Assembly (NCBI GenBank): GCA_963772225.1
Contig: CAVYWD010000006.1
Location: 1 to 64,000 of the forward strand
Reading direction: 5' to 3'
Source: CAVYWD01 sp963772225
GTDB taxonomy: Bacteria; Myxococcota; Myxococcia; Myxococcales; UBA5297
Length of the DNA: 64,000 nucleotides
Shown: positions 43,023 to 57,829 of the stretch, in pieces
Layout: each line of letters starts with the position of its first letter
Position numbering within the stretch: position 1 is the stretch's first letter
Notes under the pieces: generated by a model
What the model saw: the letters and a program-made list of their open reading frames with translations, nothing else
The model's database searches: none
Told to the model about the DNA's origin: nothing
Made by a program: the position numbers and the translations under genes

Positions 43023-44543
43023 TCAGCCCAGCGAGGCGAGGACTCCAGTGCGGTCGTTGAAGGCCCGAATGCGCGCGTCCCACGCGTCGGCCTTGCCCAG
43101 CTCTTCGGCCCAGAAGTCAGGGTCCCAAAGGCGGGCGAGCTCCTGGCTCGTCTTTCCCTGCTGCTCGACCCAGGTGAAGTACTTGAGGTTGTGCAGGGCC
43201 TTTCTGTCCCAATAACCGAGCTCGCGCAGGTTCGCAGGGCCTTCCCCCAGGAGGTAGCGCGCCCAGGCAACGGCCGCGTCCTCTCGGGTGAACGGGCCGC
43301 GCTCCGCCCGAAGCTCGGCGGCCCGCGAGCCGTAGAGCGCCATGGAGTCGGTGAGCGGAAAGAGGACGACGTCGCGCCCGCCGAGCTCGAAATGCTTGGC
43401 CACCTTGATGGCGCCCAAGAGGTTCGAGATGCCCGAGATGCCCACCTTCTCGAGCTGAGCGAGGAAGGGCGCCGGCGCGCCGCGCGCGCTCAAGAACGAG
43501 AGGCCCTCCTCCTCGTTGAAGAGCCGCAAGAGCTGCATGCACGCCTCGTCGTCGACGGCGGCCACCGCGTCGGTGTTGCGGACGTTGTGGATCCACGGAA
43601 CGTGCTTGTCGCCGATGCCCTCGATCCGGTGGGCGCCGAAGCCGTTGCGCAAGAGCGTCGGGCACTGGAGCGCCTCGACGGCAACGACCTGGAGCTGCGG
43701 GAATTGGGTGCGCAGGTAATCGCCGGCGGCCAGGGTGCCCGCGGAGCCGGTCGCACAGACGTAGGCGGCGAGGCGGCCGCGCTCGGGCGCGACCTGGTGG
43801 AAGACTTCCTCGAGCGCGCCCCCGGTGACGGTGTAATGCCAGAGGGCATTGCCGAGCTCTTCGAATTGGTTGAAGACGGTCACCGCCTGGCCGCGGGTGC
43901 GCTTGAGCTCCCAGCACTTGTCGTAGATCTCCTTCACGTTCGACTCGGTGCCGGGGGTGGCGATGATCTCGTCGGTGCCGACGGAGCGCAGCCACTCGAA
44001 GCGCTCGCGGCTCATGCCCTCGGGGAGGATGGCGACCGCCTTGCAGCCGAGCAGCGCCGAGTCGAAGGCGCCGCCGCGGCAGTAGTTGCCGGTGGAGGGC
44101 CAGACGGCCTTCTGCGCCTCGGGGTCGAAGGCGCCGGTGACCAGTCGCGGCACCAGGCACGCGAAGGCGGCGCCCACCTTGTGAGCGCCGATGGGAAAGT
44201 GCGCGCCGATAAGGCCCACGAGCTTCGCGTCCACGCCGGTGAGCGCCGAGGGGAACTCTATCCAGTTGCCGCGGTTGAACAGGCCGCCCTTCTCCACCGG
44301 CTCGTTCTTCCAGGTGATGCGAAAGAGGTTGAGCGGGTGGAGCTCCTGCATGCCGACGCCCGCGAGGCCGCGCTTCACGGCCGCGGGGACCCGCGTGGGG
44401 TCGCGCTGCTCGGCGAAGGTGGGGATGAGGATTCGCCGCTCGCGGCAGAGCTTCACCGTCCGCTCCAGCACCGCTTCATCGACGATGGCGTCGCTGCCCA
44501 CGGGGAGGCTCCTGGCCGCGAGGGGAGGTGCGCGGCCCTTCAA
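43023..44543 (-). CDS. fold-type-II PLP-dependent lyase of the ygeW cluster
   Basis: 506 residues. The PLP lysine is probably in FPIGAHKVGAAFACLVPRL near residue 119, with AVWPSTGNYCRGGAFDSALL as substrate loop and YVCATGSAGTLAAGDYLRTQ as phosphate-binding loop. It resembles cysteine-synthase/diaminopropionate-lyase relatives without a precise match. An N-terminal extension of about 60 residues precedes LHPLNLFRITWKNEP. The start ATG at 44543 lacks strong support, and a later start is possible. First gene of the block PLP lyase, arcC, threonine-synthase-like. A 45-bp piece of this gene is found at the junction at 32777. Confidence 0.8.
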   Translation of the reverse strand: MKGRAPPLAARSLPVGSDAIVDEAVLERTVKLCRERRILIPTFAEQRDPTRVPAAVKRGLAGVGMQELHPLNLFRITWKNEPVEKGGLFNRGNWIEFPSALTGVDAKLVGLIGAHFPIGAHKVGAAFACLVPRLVTGAFDPEAQKAVWPSTGNYCRGGAFDSALLGCKAVAILPEGMSRERFEWLRSVGTDEIIATPGTESNVKEIYDKCWELKRTRGQAVTVFNQFEELGNALWHYTVTGGALEEVFHQVAPERGRLAAYVCATGSAGTLAAGDYLRTQFPQLQVVAVEALQCPTLLRNGFGAHRIEGIGDKHVPWIHNVRNTDAVAAVDDEACMQLLRLFNEEEGLSFLSARGAPAPFLAQLEKVGISGISNLLGAIKVAKHFELGGRDVVLFPLTDSMALYGSRAAELRAERGPFTREDAAVAWARYLLGEGPANLRELGYWDRKALHNLKYFTWVEQQGKTSQELARLWDPDFWAEELGKADAWDARIRAFNDRTGVLASLG

Positions 44544-44677
44544 GGTCGATGCTACACGGGAAACGGAACGACTGAGCCCGGCCCGGCAAAGAGCCGCCGC
44601 GGGCCAGCACAGCGCTCGGGAGGTCGCTCGGTAGACGTCTTGAGTGGACCTTAGGATGGGCGCCCATCGTCGGGGCG

Positions 44678-45248
44678 ATGAAGGAGTTTGCCCAGCCCGA
44701 CCGCGCCGAGAAGGCGCCGGCCGACCTGAACCGCGCGGTGGCGGCGACGCTGGTCGTGGCCGCGAACCGATTCCGGGGCCTCGCCGACCTCGAGACGCAG
44801 CTCGGCGAGCTGCCGCTCGTCCGCTGCTACCTCGGGGAGCTGAACCAGGCCGTCCTCCAGCTGCTGGTCAATGCCGGTCAGGCCATCGAGGACTCGGTGC
44901 GGGGCCCTGACTTCCGGGGCCGAATTAGGGTGCGGACGGCCTGTGAAGGCGCCTTCGCGCGCATCGATGTCGAGGACAACGGCTGCGGCATTCCAGGGGC
45001 CATTCGCGAGCGCATCTTCGAGCCCTTCTTCACTACCAAAGAGGTGGGGCGCGGGCGAGGGCAAGGGCTGTGCGTCGCTCGCGCCGCGGTGGTGGACCGC
45101 CACGGCGGGACGCTCACCTTCGAAAGCGAGCCGGGTCACGACGTTCACCGTCCGCGCGCCGGTGGAAGGCGACGCTGGCGACGAGAGCTCGCCTGCCGGC
45201 GGAGCCGCGGGCGACGACGCCTTGCGGCAAGGGCGTTACGCCGGGTGA
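44678..45248 (+). pseudogene. C-terminal remnant of a histidine kinase
   Basis: Encodes a HATPase domain only: YLGELNQAVLQLLVNAGQAI (N box), VEDNGCGIPGAIRERIFEPF (G1), FFTTKEVGRGRGQGL (F/G2 with damaged glycines) and HGGTLTFESEPG; then one base too many near 45140 moves TTFTVRAPVEGDAGDE to another frame. No HisKA, sensor or membrane part precedes it. First of several relics running to 49 kb. Confidence 0.75.
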
Positions 45249-45635
45249 CCCGAGCGCGCCTGGGCCGGATGGGGAAAGTCAGGCCGGACTCACGTCGAAA
45301 TCGCAGTCGAGCGTCAAGCGCCTGCAGTCCAAGCACCAGCTTCCTCTCTGAGTATGAGCGCTGCCGGCGTCCCGTGCGCGTCCGATCGCGTCACGAGATC
45401 GCCCGTTGGTATTGGTCTGCTTTCTGCTCTGCAGCTTTCGCCAAATGAGAGATGCGATGTCTCGATTTCTTCCCAAAGAGCAGGCGATGGACCCGAACCG
45501 GACAGCCGACCGCCGCGGCAGCCTCTGGTGGCCACCCGAGGGCGCTGGGCTCGCAGGTCGAGAATGCGAATTGTCCCATTGTGAACGACTTGGAGGTAGA
45601 ACCTGCGCCGAAGCGCCGCGCCGCCGGGCGGCAGT
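45249..45635. other. spacer between relics, nothing recognised
   Basis: No homologous fragment could be recognised in any of six frames, though the neighbours suggest it held the body of a chemoreceptor gene. Confidence 0.4.
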
Positions 45636-45962
45636 GTGGGTCTTGGAGTCGATGGGGGTCCGGCGAGCCTCAGTGAGTCAAAGAATTCAAAGAGAGCGGA
45701 TAAGTGCAGCGCGAGCGGATTCGGCGGGAACGAGTGGGCCCATGCGCCCCAGCACGCGGCCGCGCCGAAGAACGGCAAGGCGCCTCACGTCATCAAGCGC
45801 GCCGTCAAGGAGAATGGCGCCCCCGCGCACGCCGCCTCGGCCTCGGCCTCCGCTCCGACCGCGGCTGCGCCCGGGCCCAAAGAGCAGAAATCCAATGGCG
45901 CTCTCGGCGTCGCGCTGAGCCTCAAGGACGACGCCGAGGACGCGCAGTTCGGCCCCTATTAG
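45636..45962 (+). pseudogene. C-terminal tail of a lost chemoreceptor (MCP)
   Basis: The last 80 or so codons form a low-complexity Ala/Pro/Lys-rich linker (KNGKAPHVIKRAVKENGAPA) ending GVALSLKDDAEDAQFGPY. An equivalent ending, GVALTLKGDLDDEQFRPY, closes the second chemoreceptor relic at 47093. The signalling hairpin is missing upstream. The next gene is cheW, 85 bp on. That this is an MCP tail is inferred from the second copy, where HAMP sequence is still attached. Confidence 0.5.
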
Positions 45963-46047
45963 CGAATCCGGGCGCGCGGGGGAGCCAAGGGCGCTCCCCC
46001 GGCGCTCGACCGCCCCTGCATCGCCCGGATTTCTTTCGGAGAGAGCC

Positions 46048-46563
46048 ATGAGTGAAGACGCCACCTCCAGCGCGCAGTACCTGACGTTCACGCTGGACCA
46101 AGAGCAATACGCGGTCGATATCGGCAAAGTGAGAGAGGTGCTCGAATTCACATCGGTGACGCGGGTGCCGCGGACTCCGGAGTTCATGCGCGGCATGATC
46201 AACTTGCGCGGCAGCGTGGTTCCGGTCATCGACCTGCGGCTCAAGTTCGGGCTGAGCAGGACCGAGAAGACCGTGGACACCTGCATCATCATCACGGAGG
46301 TGCCGGTGGAGGGTGAGAAGGTCGTGCTGGGCGCGCTGGCGGACTCGGTGCAAGAGGTGATGGAGCTCGACGCCTCGCAAATCGACCCGCCGCCCAAGAT
46401 GGGCACCCGCGTCAACACCGATTTCATCCGCGGCATGGGCAAGCGGGACGACAAATTTCTCATCGTCCTGGACATCGACCGCGTCCTGTCCGAGCCGGAG
46501 CTGAAGGCGGTCGCCTCTACCGCTCCCGCGGGCGAGGCCCACGAGGCCGCGGCGCCCGCCTGA
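46048..46563 (+). CDS. cheW: chemotaxis coupling protein CheW
   Basis: 171 residues; ATG 46048 follows GGAGAGAGCC. QYLTFTLDQEQYAVDIGKVR opens the fold, with RVPRTPEFMRGMINLRGSVV (the conserved N-L-R-G receptor/kinase contact), PVIDLRLKFGL, LGALADSVQEVMELDASQID and KFLIVLDIDRVLSEPE. Complete. CheW links chemoreceptors to CheA. Here both adjoining receptor genes are fragments and no cheA is in the window, so it may serve receptors coded elsewhere or be a leftover. Confidence 0.94.
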   Translation: MSEDATSSAQYLTFTLDQEQYAVDIGKVREVLEFTSVTRVPRTPEFMRGMINLRGSVVPVIDLRLKFGLSRTEKTVDTCIIITEVPVEGEKVVLGALADSVQEVMELDASQIDPPPKMGTRVNTDFIRGMGKRDDKFLIVLDIDRVLSEPELKAVASTAPAGEAHEAAAPA

Positions 46564-46689
46564 GGGCGCGACAGCGACGCGCAGACGTTCGGCGGACCGC
46601 GGCCCGCTCCCTGCCAACGGGCCGCCTGCCGGCGAAGGGAAACGCAATGTCACTGGGGCGCCCAAGCGATGGGGATTGGAGAGAATCGT

Positions 46690-47093
46690 TGCCGGTGAAC
46701 ATTGAGGATCTCCAAGGGTGACATCCCGCCGAAGAGCGCCGACGCCTACAAGGGTGATTTCAACGCCATCAAGAACAACCTCAACGTTCACATCGAGGCC
46801 ATGGAGCGCGTGACCCGCGTCTCGAAGACATCTCCGCTGGGAATCTGCAGGTGGAGGTGCGGCAGCGCTCCGAGCGGGACGAGCTCATGGCCCATGCGCC
46901 GAATGCGTCGTCAGCGATGCAAAACGGCAAGCCGCCCGCCGGCGGGAAGCGGGTCGCCAAAGAGGTCGGCGATCCCGCCTTGTCCGCGACCGCCTCTGTG
47001 CACGCGACCAAGGCCCCCGCGGCCAACGCCGCTGCCGGCGTCGCCCTGACCCTCAAGGGCGACCTCGACGACGAGCAGTTCCGGCCATATTGA
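46690..47093 (+). pseudogene. chemoreceptor relic: HAMP segment joined to the C-terminal tail
   Basis: From 46690, ISKGDIPPKSADAYKGDFNA and IKNNLNVHIEAMERVT are a chemoreceptor HAMP-like repeat. A 2-base loss near 46705 breaks its upstream join, and a 1-base loss near 46829 moves EDISAGNLQVEVRQRSERDE, a second HAMP piece, to another frame. That frame then passes straight into a tail ending DDEQFRPY. The whole signalling hairpin is deleted. It is directly downstream of cheW on the same strand. Confidence 0.75.
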
Positions 47094-47169
47094 GCGCGGT
47101 CGCGGGAGACTGCTCTCAACCGCTCAGCTCCTTCTTGACCGTGAATGAGAGGTCCGTCCACTTGCGCTG
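47094..47169. other. short spacer after the chemoreceptor relic
   Basis: No feature seen; followed by a relic on the other strand. Confidence 0.4.
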
Positions 47170-47365
47170 TTAAAGGAGGCCGCCTTTGACGAAGCGATTC
47201 ATCTTCGGGCGCCGGCAGAAGGCGCGCGCGATGGAGGCGAGCAGAAGGTGGAACAGCGTGACCTGCTGCTCCTTCGAGCGCCCCCGCCTTCACCTGCTCC
47301 AGGTAGGCGAGCGCGGGACCGGTGTCGACGGCGAGCTGTCTTGCGCGATACGCATCGGCTGCGGA
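47170..47365 (-). pseudogene. fragment of a 2-oxoacid-dehydrogenase-type (E2) acyltransferase domain
   Basis: Read leftwards: DAYRARQLAVDTGPALAYLE, then a one-base slip, then QQVTLFHLLLASIARAFCRR and PKMNRFVKGGLL with a TAA at 47170. The pattern (D-x-TPALAYLE..., VTLFHL, RPxMNRFVxG) is that of the N-terminal part of the E2/chloramphenicol-acetyltransferase-like fold; the catalytic HxxxDG end is absent. No start is present. Recognition is by pattern, moderate. Confidence 0.5.
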
Positions 47366-47377
47366 AGGGGAGGGAAA

Positions 47378-47399
47378 CCTTTGCCTCGCAAGGCAAAGG
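47378..47399 (-). terminator. possible terminator after the VWA lipoprotein gene
   Basis: Stem CCTTTGCCT / AGGCAAAGG with a 4-base loop, followed on the minus strand by TTTCCCT. It lies 53 bp beyond the stop at 47452. U-tract is short. Confidence 0.5.
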
Positions 47400-47451
47400 C
47401 CTCACTTCAACGGGGCCGGGCCGGTAATCTCGTTCGCCTGGACGGAGAGCA

Positions 47452-48510
47452 CTACAGCGAGGTGACGTAGCGGAACTCGACCTTGAGGCCGGCGGGCGCG
47501 CTCTCGATCTCGGCGCAGCGGCTCGCGTTGATGGTCACCTGCTTCGAGGACGCGTCGTAGGTCCAGTCGGGGCTCGAGGTGCCAGGCGGCGAGAGAACCT
47601 CCTCGCGGTTGCCGTCGTTCGTGTAGACGAAGGCGACTTCGAGCAGGCTGAGATCTTTGGGGGCCTCGGCGAGCGTATAGTTGCACGTTAAAATGACGTT
47701 CCCGAACGCGGCAAGGGCGGCGGCCAGGTCATCGCGGTTGTTGGCTTGGTAGAACTTCGGGTCCTGCGACTTGGAGAGGCCACCGGCGGCCGCCGCGCGG
47801 TTGAGCACGTCGTAGGCCTGGGAGCTTTTGTCGCCGGTCTCGTTGCCGAAGCCGATGACGAACGTCTTGATTCCCTGATTCGCGAGCGCCGTCACCTGCT
47901 GGATGGTCGCGTCGTCGTCCAGGCAGCACTCCGACTGCGGGTTGCACGTGCCGCCGGTGGACGTGCAGGTGCTGGCATTGAGCGATGCGTTGCAATTGGG
48001 CGCGCCGTCGGTCAGGAGCATCACGAAGCGGTCGCGCCCGGCCTCCGGGGTGCTCATCTTCGCGTCGGTGAGGACGGCCTGCAGAGAGGCGGCGGTGGGG
48101 GTACCGCCCTGTGCGACCGCGGCGTTGATGCTCTGTCGGATGTCATCGGTGGCTGACCCCACCGGCCTGACGACGGCCCCAGGGTCGCAGACCTTGCCAG
48201 TGGGGAACTGGATGAGCCCAAAGACGGCCCCGGCCCCGGCGCTGACCAGAAAGCCGGAGGCGCCGGCGAACTTGTCCTTGACGTCGTCCAGCTTGCTCGT
48301 GGCACCGGAGACTTCTTGGCTCATCGAGCCGGATTGGTCGATCACCAGCATGACGTAGGGAGGCGTCCGGGCGCCCTGAATCAGGTGAGGCTCGCTGACG
48401 GCGCCGATGGAGACCGGCGTCACGGGGTCCGCCTCGTAGTGCTGGCAGCTCGCGAGCGCAAAGATGCTCGCAGCCAACGCAGTCACAGCCGTTGTCGTGA
48501 CGCGTAGCAT
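47452..48510 (-). CDS. VWA-domain lipoprotein
   Basis: 352 residues from ATG 48510 (GGAGGCATC upstream). Lipoprotein signal MLRVTTTAVTALAASIFALA with Cys in LASC. VWA domain from about residue 50: MIDAS DQSGSMSQEVSG, the Thr in AQGGTPTAASLQAVL and the Asp in FVMLLTDGAPNCN, so metal binding should be intact. A Cys-rich insert (CTSTGGTCNPQSECC) follows. The C-terminal 100 residues have beta character (VAFVYTNDGNREEVLS). Such cell-surface VWA lipoproteins are common in Myxococcota; ligand unknown. It is the only undamaged gene besides cheW in this decayed zone. Confidence 0.9.
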   Translation of the reverse strand: MLRVTTTAVTALAASIFALASCQHYEADPVTPVSIGAVSEPHLIQGARTPPYVMLVIDQSGSMSQEVSGATSKLDDVKDKFAGASGFLVSAGAGAVFGLIQFPTGKVCDPGAVVRPVGSATDDIRQSINAAVAQGGTPTAASLQAVLTDAKMSTPEAGRDRFVMLLTDGAPNCNASLNASTCTSTGGTCNPQSECCLDDDATIQQVTALANQGIKTFVIGFGNETGDKSSQAYDVLNRAAAAGGLSKSQDPKFYQANNRDDLAAALAAFGNVILTCNYTLAEAPKDLSLLEVAFVYTNDGNREEVLSPPGTSSPDWTYDASSKQVTINASRCAEIESAPAGLKVEFRYVTSL

Positions 48511-48695
48511 GATGCCTCCGGCAGATGAGAATTCGACTATAGGCCCCAACCCTGCTCGCGCGGGGGTTGAATTTTGGGCTCGGCGGTCCGGTGGGGCAAA
48601 TGTCTACCTTCCCCGCCGGCGTGGGTGTGTGCGCGCCTCATCCGACTTGTTGGAGGAAGAGAGAAGCGAGAGCGGCGACTCGGGTCAATCCGGGG

Positions 48696-49043
48696 TCAAT
48701 TCGCTGAGGAGGGCCCGCTCGCGCCCGCGCTCTTGGTGGCCACGAGAGCCGTGGCGCAGGGCTCGCCCAGGTGCCTCCGCTCGCCCTGGGCGGCGAGCCA
48801 GCGAGCGACCCTGTCTCGGCCCGCGGCGCGCGCGAAATTCGGCAAGCCGCGAGCCGCGAGGCTCAATGCCGTGCTGACCCGGTAGCGGCCCCAGCCCGCG
48901 GAGGCAGGGAAATCCATGGCGTCCCAGAATTCGATGTCGCGACCGAATAGATACGGGAAGGACTCGACCTCGGCGAAGCCAGCCCGTTGAAACGCGGCGC
49001 TCCATTGCTGGCTCGAGAGCAAATGGAGGTCGACCCGAGCCAT
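48696..49043 (-). pseudogene. C-terminal fragment of a SAM methyltransferase-like gene
   Basis: MARVDLHLLSSQQWSAAFQR, AGFAEVESFPYLFGRDIEFW and DAMDFPASAGWGRYRVSTAL resemble the end of class I methyltransferases (LLS-x-x-W...AGF...pYL). The SAM-binding GxGxG half is absent; upstream codons have no such likeness. It is divergent from the radical SAM gene, so it may be a remnant of the same pathway. Moderate confidence. Confidence 0.45.
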
Positions 49044-49282
49044 GCGGCGGCGCGCGCTCGAGCCTTTGGCGAAGCGGAGCGCCGACTCGGGCCTGGAACG
49101 AGAGCCCCTGCCCCGCGAGACGGCCGGCGCTGGAAGGCTCGTCGAGCGCTCCAGCGCAGCGCCTCGGCTGGCGATATTGTTCACCAAAACATGGCGGCCG
49201 CCGACGAAATGTGTTCTCTGGCGGCTCGGAATGGCGATAAATAGCTTCGTGTTTCATCTTGAGGAGAGGGATAGGAAAATTC

Positions 49283-50872
49283 ATGAGGCGGTTGCGCGTC
49301 GGAATTCTCGATTTCATCACCCATAAGACGAGCGACCCATGGTTCGAGAGCCACGTGCTCCTCCCGAACTTCGCGTCAATCATGCCTCAGGCGGTCGCGG
49401 CCTGGGCCGAGGAGCTCGGCTGCGAGGTCTCGTACGAGACCTACACGGGCGAGGAAGACCTCGCGCGCAGCTTCCCCGAGGACATCGACGTCCTGTTCCT
49501 GTCGTGCTTCAGCCGCTCGTCCTTTCTTGCGTATGCGGTCGCGAGCCGATACCGAAAACAGGGCGTGATCACCGTTCTCGGAGGTCCGCACGCGCGCTCC
49601 TTCGCGGCGCACGCCCAGCCGTACTTCGACTACATCTGCCAGCTGACCGACAAGGAGACCGTGCGCTCGCTCTTGGAGGGCGCCCAGAGGCAGCCGCGCG
49701 CCGTGGTTCTGAGCGCCAAGGCCCAGCCCGACCACCTGCCGTCGGTCGAGCAGCGGTCGCGGTTCATCGAGCACAACATCGCCAAGAACCGGCTGAGCCG
49801 CTTCATGCGCAGCGTCCCGATGATCGGCTCGGTCGGATGCAGCTACCGATGCCATTTCTGCATCGACTCCACCGTCCCCTACAAGACGCTGCCGGCCCGC
49901 GAGTTGGTGGAGGATTTGCGCTTTGCCCAGCGGCGTTTCGGCGCCGACACCCTGGTCTTTTGGCACGACCCGAACTTCGGCCTCCGCTTCAAGGAAGCCA
50001 TGCAGCTGATCGAGGAATCGGGCACCTCGCTCATGCACGGGGGCGAGAGCAGCCTGTCGCTCCTGGGGGACGAGAACCTCGCCGCGATGCGGAAGAATCG
50101 TTGGGTCGTGCAGTTCCCGGGGATCGAGTCCTGGTACGGCTTCAACGGGAAGGCGGCCTCGGGCGAATCGGGGCTGAAGAAAGTGGAGCACGTCGCCGAG
50201 CACGTCAACCGGATCATGGAGCAGATCCCCTATGTGCAGACCAACTTCGTCTGCGGGCTCGACGACGACGCCGGGGATGAGCCATTCGAGCTCACTAAGA
50301 AGTTCATCGACCTGGCCCCGGGCGCCTTCCCGGGTTACTCGGTCGTCACCGACTTTCGGAACTCGCCGCTGAGCGCGCAGCTCGTCGCCCAGAAGCGAAC
50401 GCTCTCGGTGCCGCACGCCTTTCTCGACAACACGTCGGCCCTCAACGTGCGGCTGAAGAACTACGGGCTCTCCGATTTCTACGACCGGCTGATCGACTTG
50501 CAGCGATACACCTGGCGCGCGCGCGCGATGGCCAGGCGCTACCGCGCGAACGCCCATCGCTACGCCAAGGTGATCAACTTCGCCCGGGCGATCACCGAAG
50601 GCGGCTGGCGCACCCGCGTCTTCGAGGCGGCGCGCAAACGCATCGACGCCGAGCCGAGCATTCGCCGGCATTACGAGGGCAGCCAGGAAGAGGCGCCGCA
50701 GTACTTCTTCGACGAGGCTCGGCGGATGCTGGGGCCGTGGTGGCACTGGCTCCCAGAGGAGCTGAAGACGCCTGCCGGGTTCCTGGAGACAGAGCGGGCC
50801 GCCGCGGTTGCGATGCGCGCGTCGCCGGAGGGAGCGGGCGAGGAGACGCAAACGCCGCCGGGCGCGGTGTGA
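49283..50872 (+). CDS. B12-binding-domain radical SAM protein
   Basis: 529 residues from ATG 49283; GGATAGGAAAATTC upstream. Residues 1-150 form a cobalamin-binding-like Rossmann domain (VLFLSCFSRSSFLAYAVASR, VITVLGGPHARSFAAHAQPY), though the DxHxxG histidine motif is not evident, so cobalamin may bind base-off or not at all. The radical SAM motif is VGCSYRCHFCIDS near residue 195, followed by TLVFWHDPNFGLRFKEAMQL. After residue 370 is a helical C-terminal part of unknown type. No obvious substrate peptide gene is adjacent; a methyltransferase fragment lies upstream on the other strand. Confidence 0.88.
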   Translation: MRRLRVGILDFITHKTSDPWFESHVLLPNFASIMPQAVAAWAEELGCEVSYETYTGEEDLARSFPEDIDVLFLSCFSRSSFLAYAVASRYRKQGVITVLGGPHARSFAAHAQPYFDYICQLTDKETVRSLLEGAQRQPRAVVLSAKAQPDHLPSVEQRSRFIEHNIAKNRLSRFMRSVPMIGSVGCSYRCHFCIDSTVPYKTLPARELVEDLRFAQRRFGADTLVFWHDPNFGLRFKEAMQLIEESGTSLMHGGESSLSLLGDENLAAMRKNRWVVQFPGIESWYGFNGKAASGESGLKKVEHVAEHVNRIMEQIPYVQTNFVCGLDDDAGDEPFELTKKFIDLAPGAFPGYSVVTDFRNSPLSAQLVAQKRTLSVPHAFLDNTSALNVRLKNYGLSDFYDRLIDLQRYTWRARAMARRYRANAHRYAKVINFARAITEGGWRTRVFEAARKRIDAEPSIRRHYEGSQEEAPQYFFDEARRMLGPWWHWLPEELKTPAGFLETERAAAVAMRASPEGAGEETQTPPGAV

Positions 50873-50933
50873 GCCCAGTGCCGGCTTGGTGATGCCGCCG
50901 CGAGAGAGTCCGGCTTCGTGTCAGCGCGGCCAA

Positions 50934-51263
50934 TCAGGGGGCGCTAGCGCGGTCTGGGGTGACTCGGCGCTTCAGCCGGATGACGTGCCCTATGGGGCAC
51001 GCCTGGATGCACTGCGCACAGGCGGTGCATCCGTCCGCTTTGACGACGTAGACTTGGCGGTTGCCGTGCATGAAGGCCCTGAAACGGGCTCCCAGCGTCA
51101 AGAGTCGCTTGTCTTCGGCGGTCAACGGACGAATCTGCAAGACCGCGTGGGGACAGGCCGGGACGCAGGGGCATTGGGCGGCGGCGCAGGCGTGGTGGTG
51201 CCCGCCCTCGCAACGGGTCCGGTCGATGACGGGAACGAAGACGCCGGGCTTCTGCTCTTTCAT
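50934..51263 (-). CDS. 4Fe-4S ferredoxin-like protein
   Basis: 109 residues from ATG 51263 (MKEQKPGVFVPVIDRTRCEG); an ATG at 51320 is an alternative. Two cluster regions: CEGGHHHACAAAQCPCVPAC with extra Cys and His spacing, and CTACAQCIQACPIGHVIRLK with standard CxxCxxCxxxCP. The irregular first motif differs from bacterial 2[4Fe-4S] ferredoxins. It is convergent with the radical SAM gene, 61 bp between stops, and could donate electrons to it; that is a guess from position. Confidence 0.8.
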   Translation of the reverse strand: MKEQKPGVFVPVIDRTRCEGGHHHACAAAQCPCVPACPHAVLQIRPLTAEDKRLLTLGARFRAFMHGNRQVYVVKADGCTACAQCIQACPIGHVIRLKRRVTPDRASAP

Positions 51264-51418
51264 GATCTCTCGCACGAGGGGTTCCACGGGCCTTGGAGCC
51301 CATCGAAGAGGAAGCCTCACCCTAGCACCCGTGCGCGGCGAAGCGACCCTTCGCAGGCGCCTCGCGCCCGCCCCGCGGCATTCGATTCTCGCCGCCTTGG
51401 GCGGGCACCCGTGGCGCC

Positions 51419-57050
<5,632 letters not shown>

Positions 57051-57079
57051 GACGGCCTTTCCAAAGTGCGCCTGCCGCG

Positions 57080-57828
57080 CTAGCGGGCGGCGGCTCGGAG
57101 TGAATTGGCTTGCACCGGCGGGCACAGGGGGCAGAAGCCCCGCAGCTCGCCGCTCGGCTCCTTCGCCCGCGTGGCGAGCAGGAGCGCGGCGATGTGCGCG
57201 CCCTCGTCGCGCACGTAGGCGACCGCGGGCGCGCGGCGCGGCAGCTTCACGGACGCGGCGGACCAGCCGGGGGCCGCCGCCGCGCGCGGAACCACCTCCA
57301 CCGTGCGGGTGTCGATGGTCAGCCCCTGGCGGGTCGCCTTGAGGGCGGCTTCCTTGAGGCACCAATCTCGGTCTCGACGCGGACGGCCGCCGGCCCCTTG
57401 CACAGCCGCTGCTCGGACTCGGTGAAGTAGTCCTGAGCAAAGCCCTTCGGCCGCGGCTCGCACAGCTCCAGGTCGGCTCCCAGCAGCGCGCCCTGGGGCT
57501 CGGCCAGCGCGCAGAGCGACAGCCCCGCGCGATGGCTGATGCTCAGGGTGATGGGCAGCCGCCCGCGCCCGGCGACCAGCGCGAACGGCGAGCCGTCCTC
57601 CTCGGCGGCGATGGTGAGTCGGTCCGACGGCACGTCCTCGCCGCGCCGGGCGAGCCACGCCCGGCACAGCGCCTTGGCCGCGAACCGGCCCAAAAGCCAG
57701 TCGCGCCGCCGCTGCGGGAACTTCAGCCGCGCGAGGAAGGTCCGCTCCGGGCCTGAGAGCAGGCCCGGCGGCGCCTCCGCCAAGGGAAGCGCCGGGTGCT
57801 CGGCGGCGCTGCGCAGGTCCCAGAACAT
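57080..57828 (-). CDS. Sfp-type 4'-phosphopantetheinyl transferase (one frameshift)
   Basis: About 249 residues if one missing base near 57368 is restored. FPQRRRDWLLGRFAAKALCR, then LPITLSISHRAGLSLCALAE, the metal site LLGADLELCEPR, and FTESEQRL. The frame breaks before WCLKEAALKATRQGLTIDTR, the required WxxKEA helix. Sfp enzymes move phosphopantetheine from CoA to carrier domains. It lies 1 bp after the lipid synthase and 30 bp before the carboxylase, so it is most likely dedicated to the five carriers of that synthase. Length is in the family range. Confidence 0.88.
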
Positions 57829-57829
57829 G

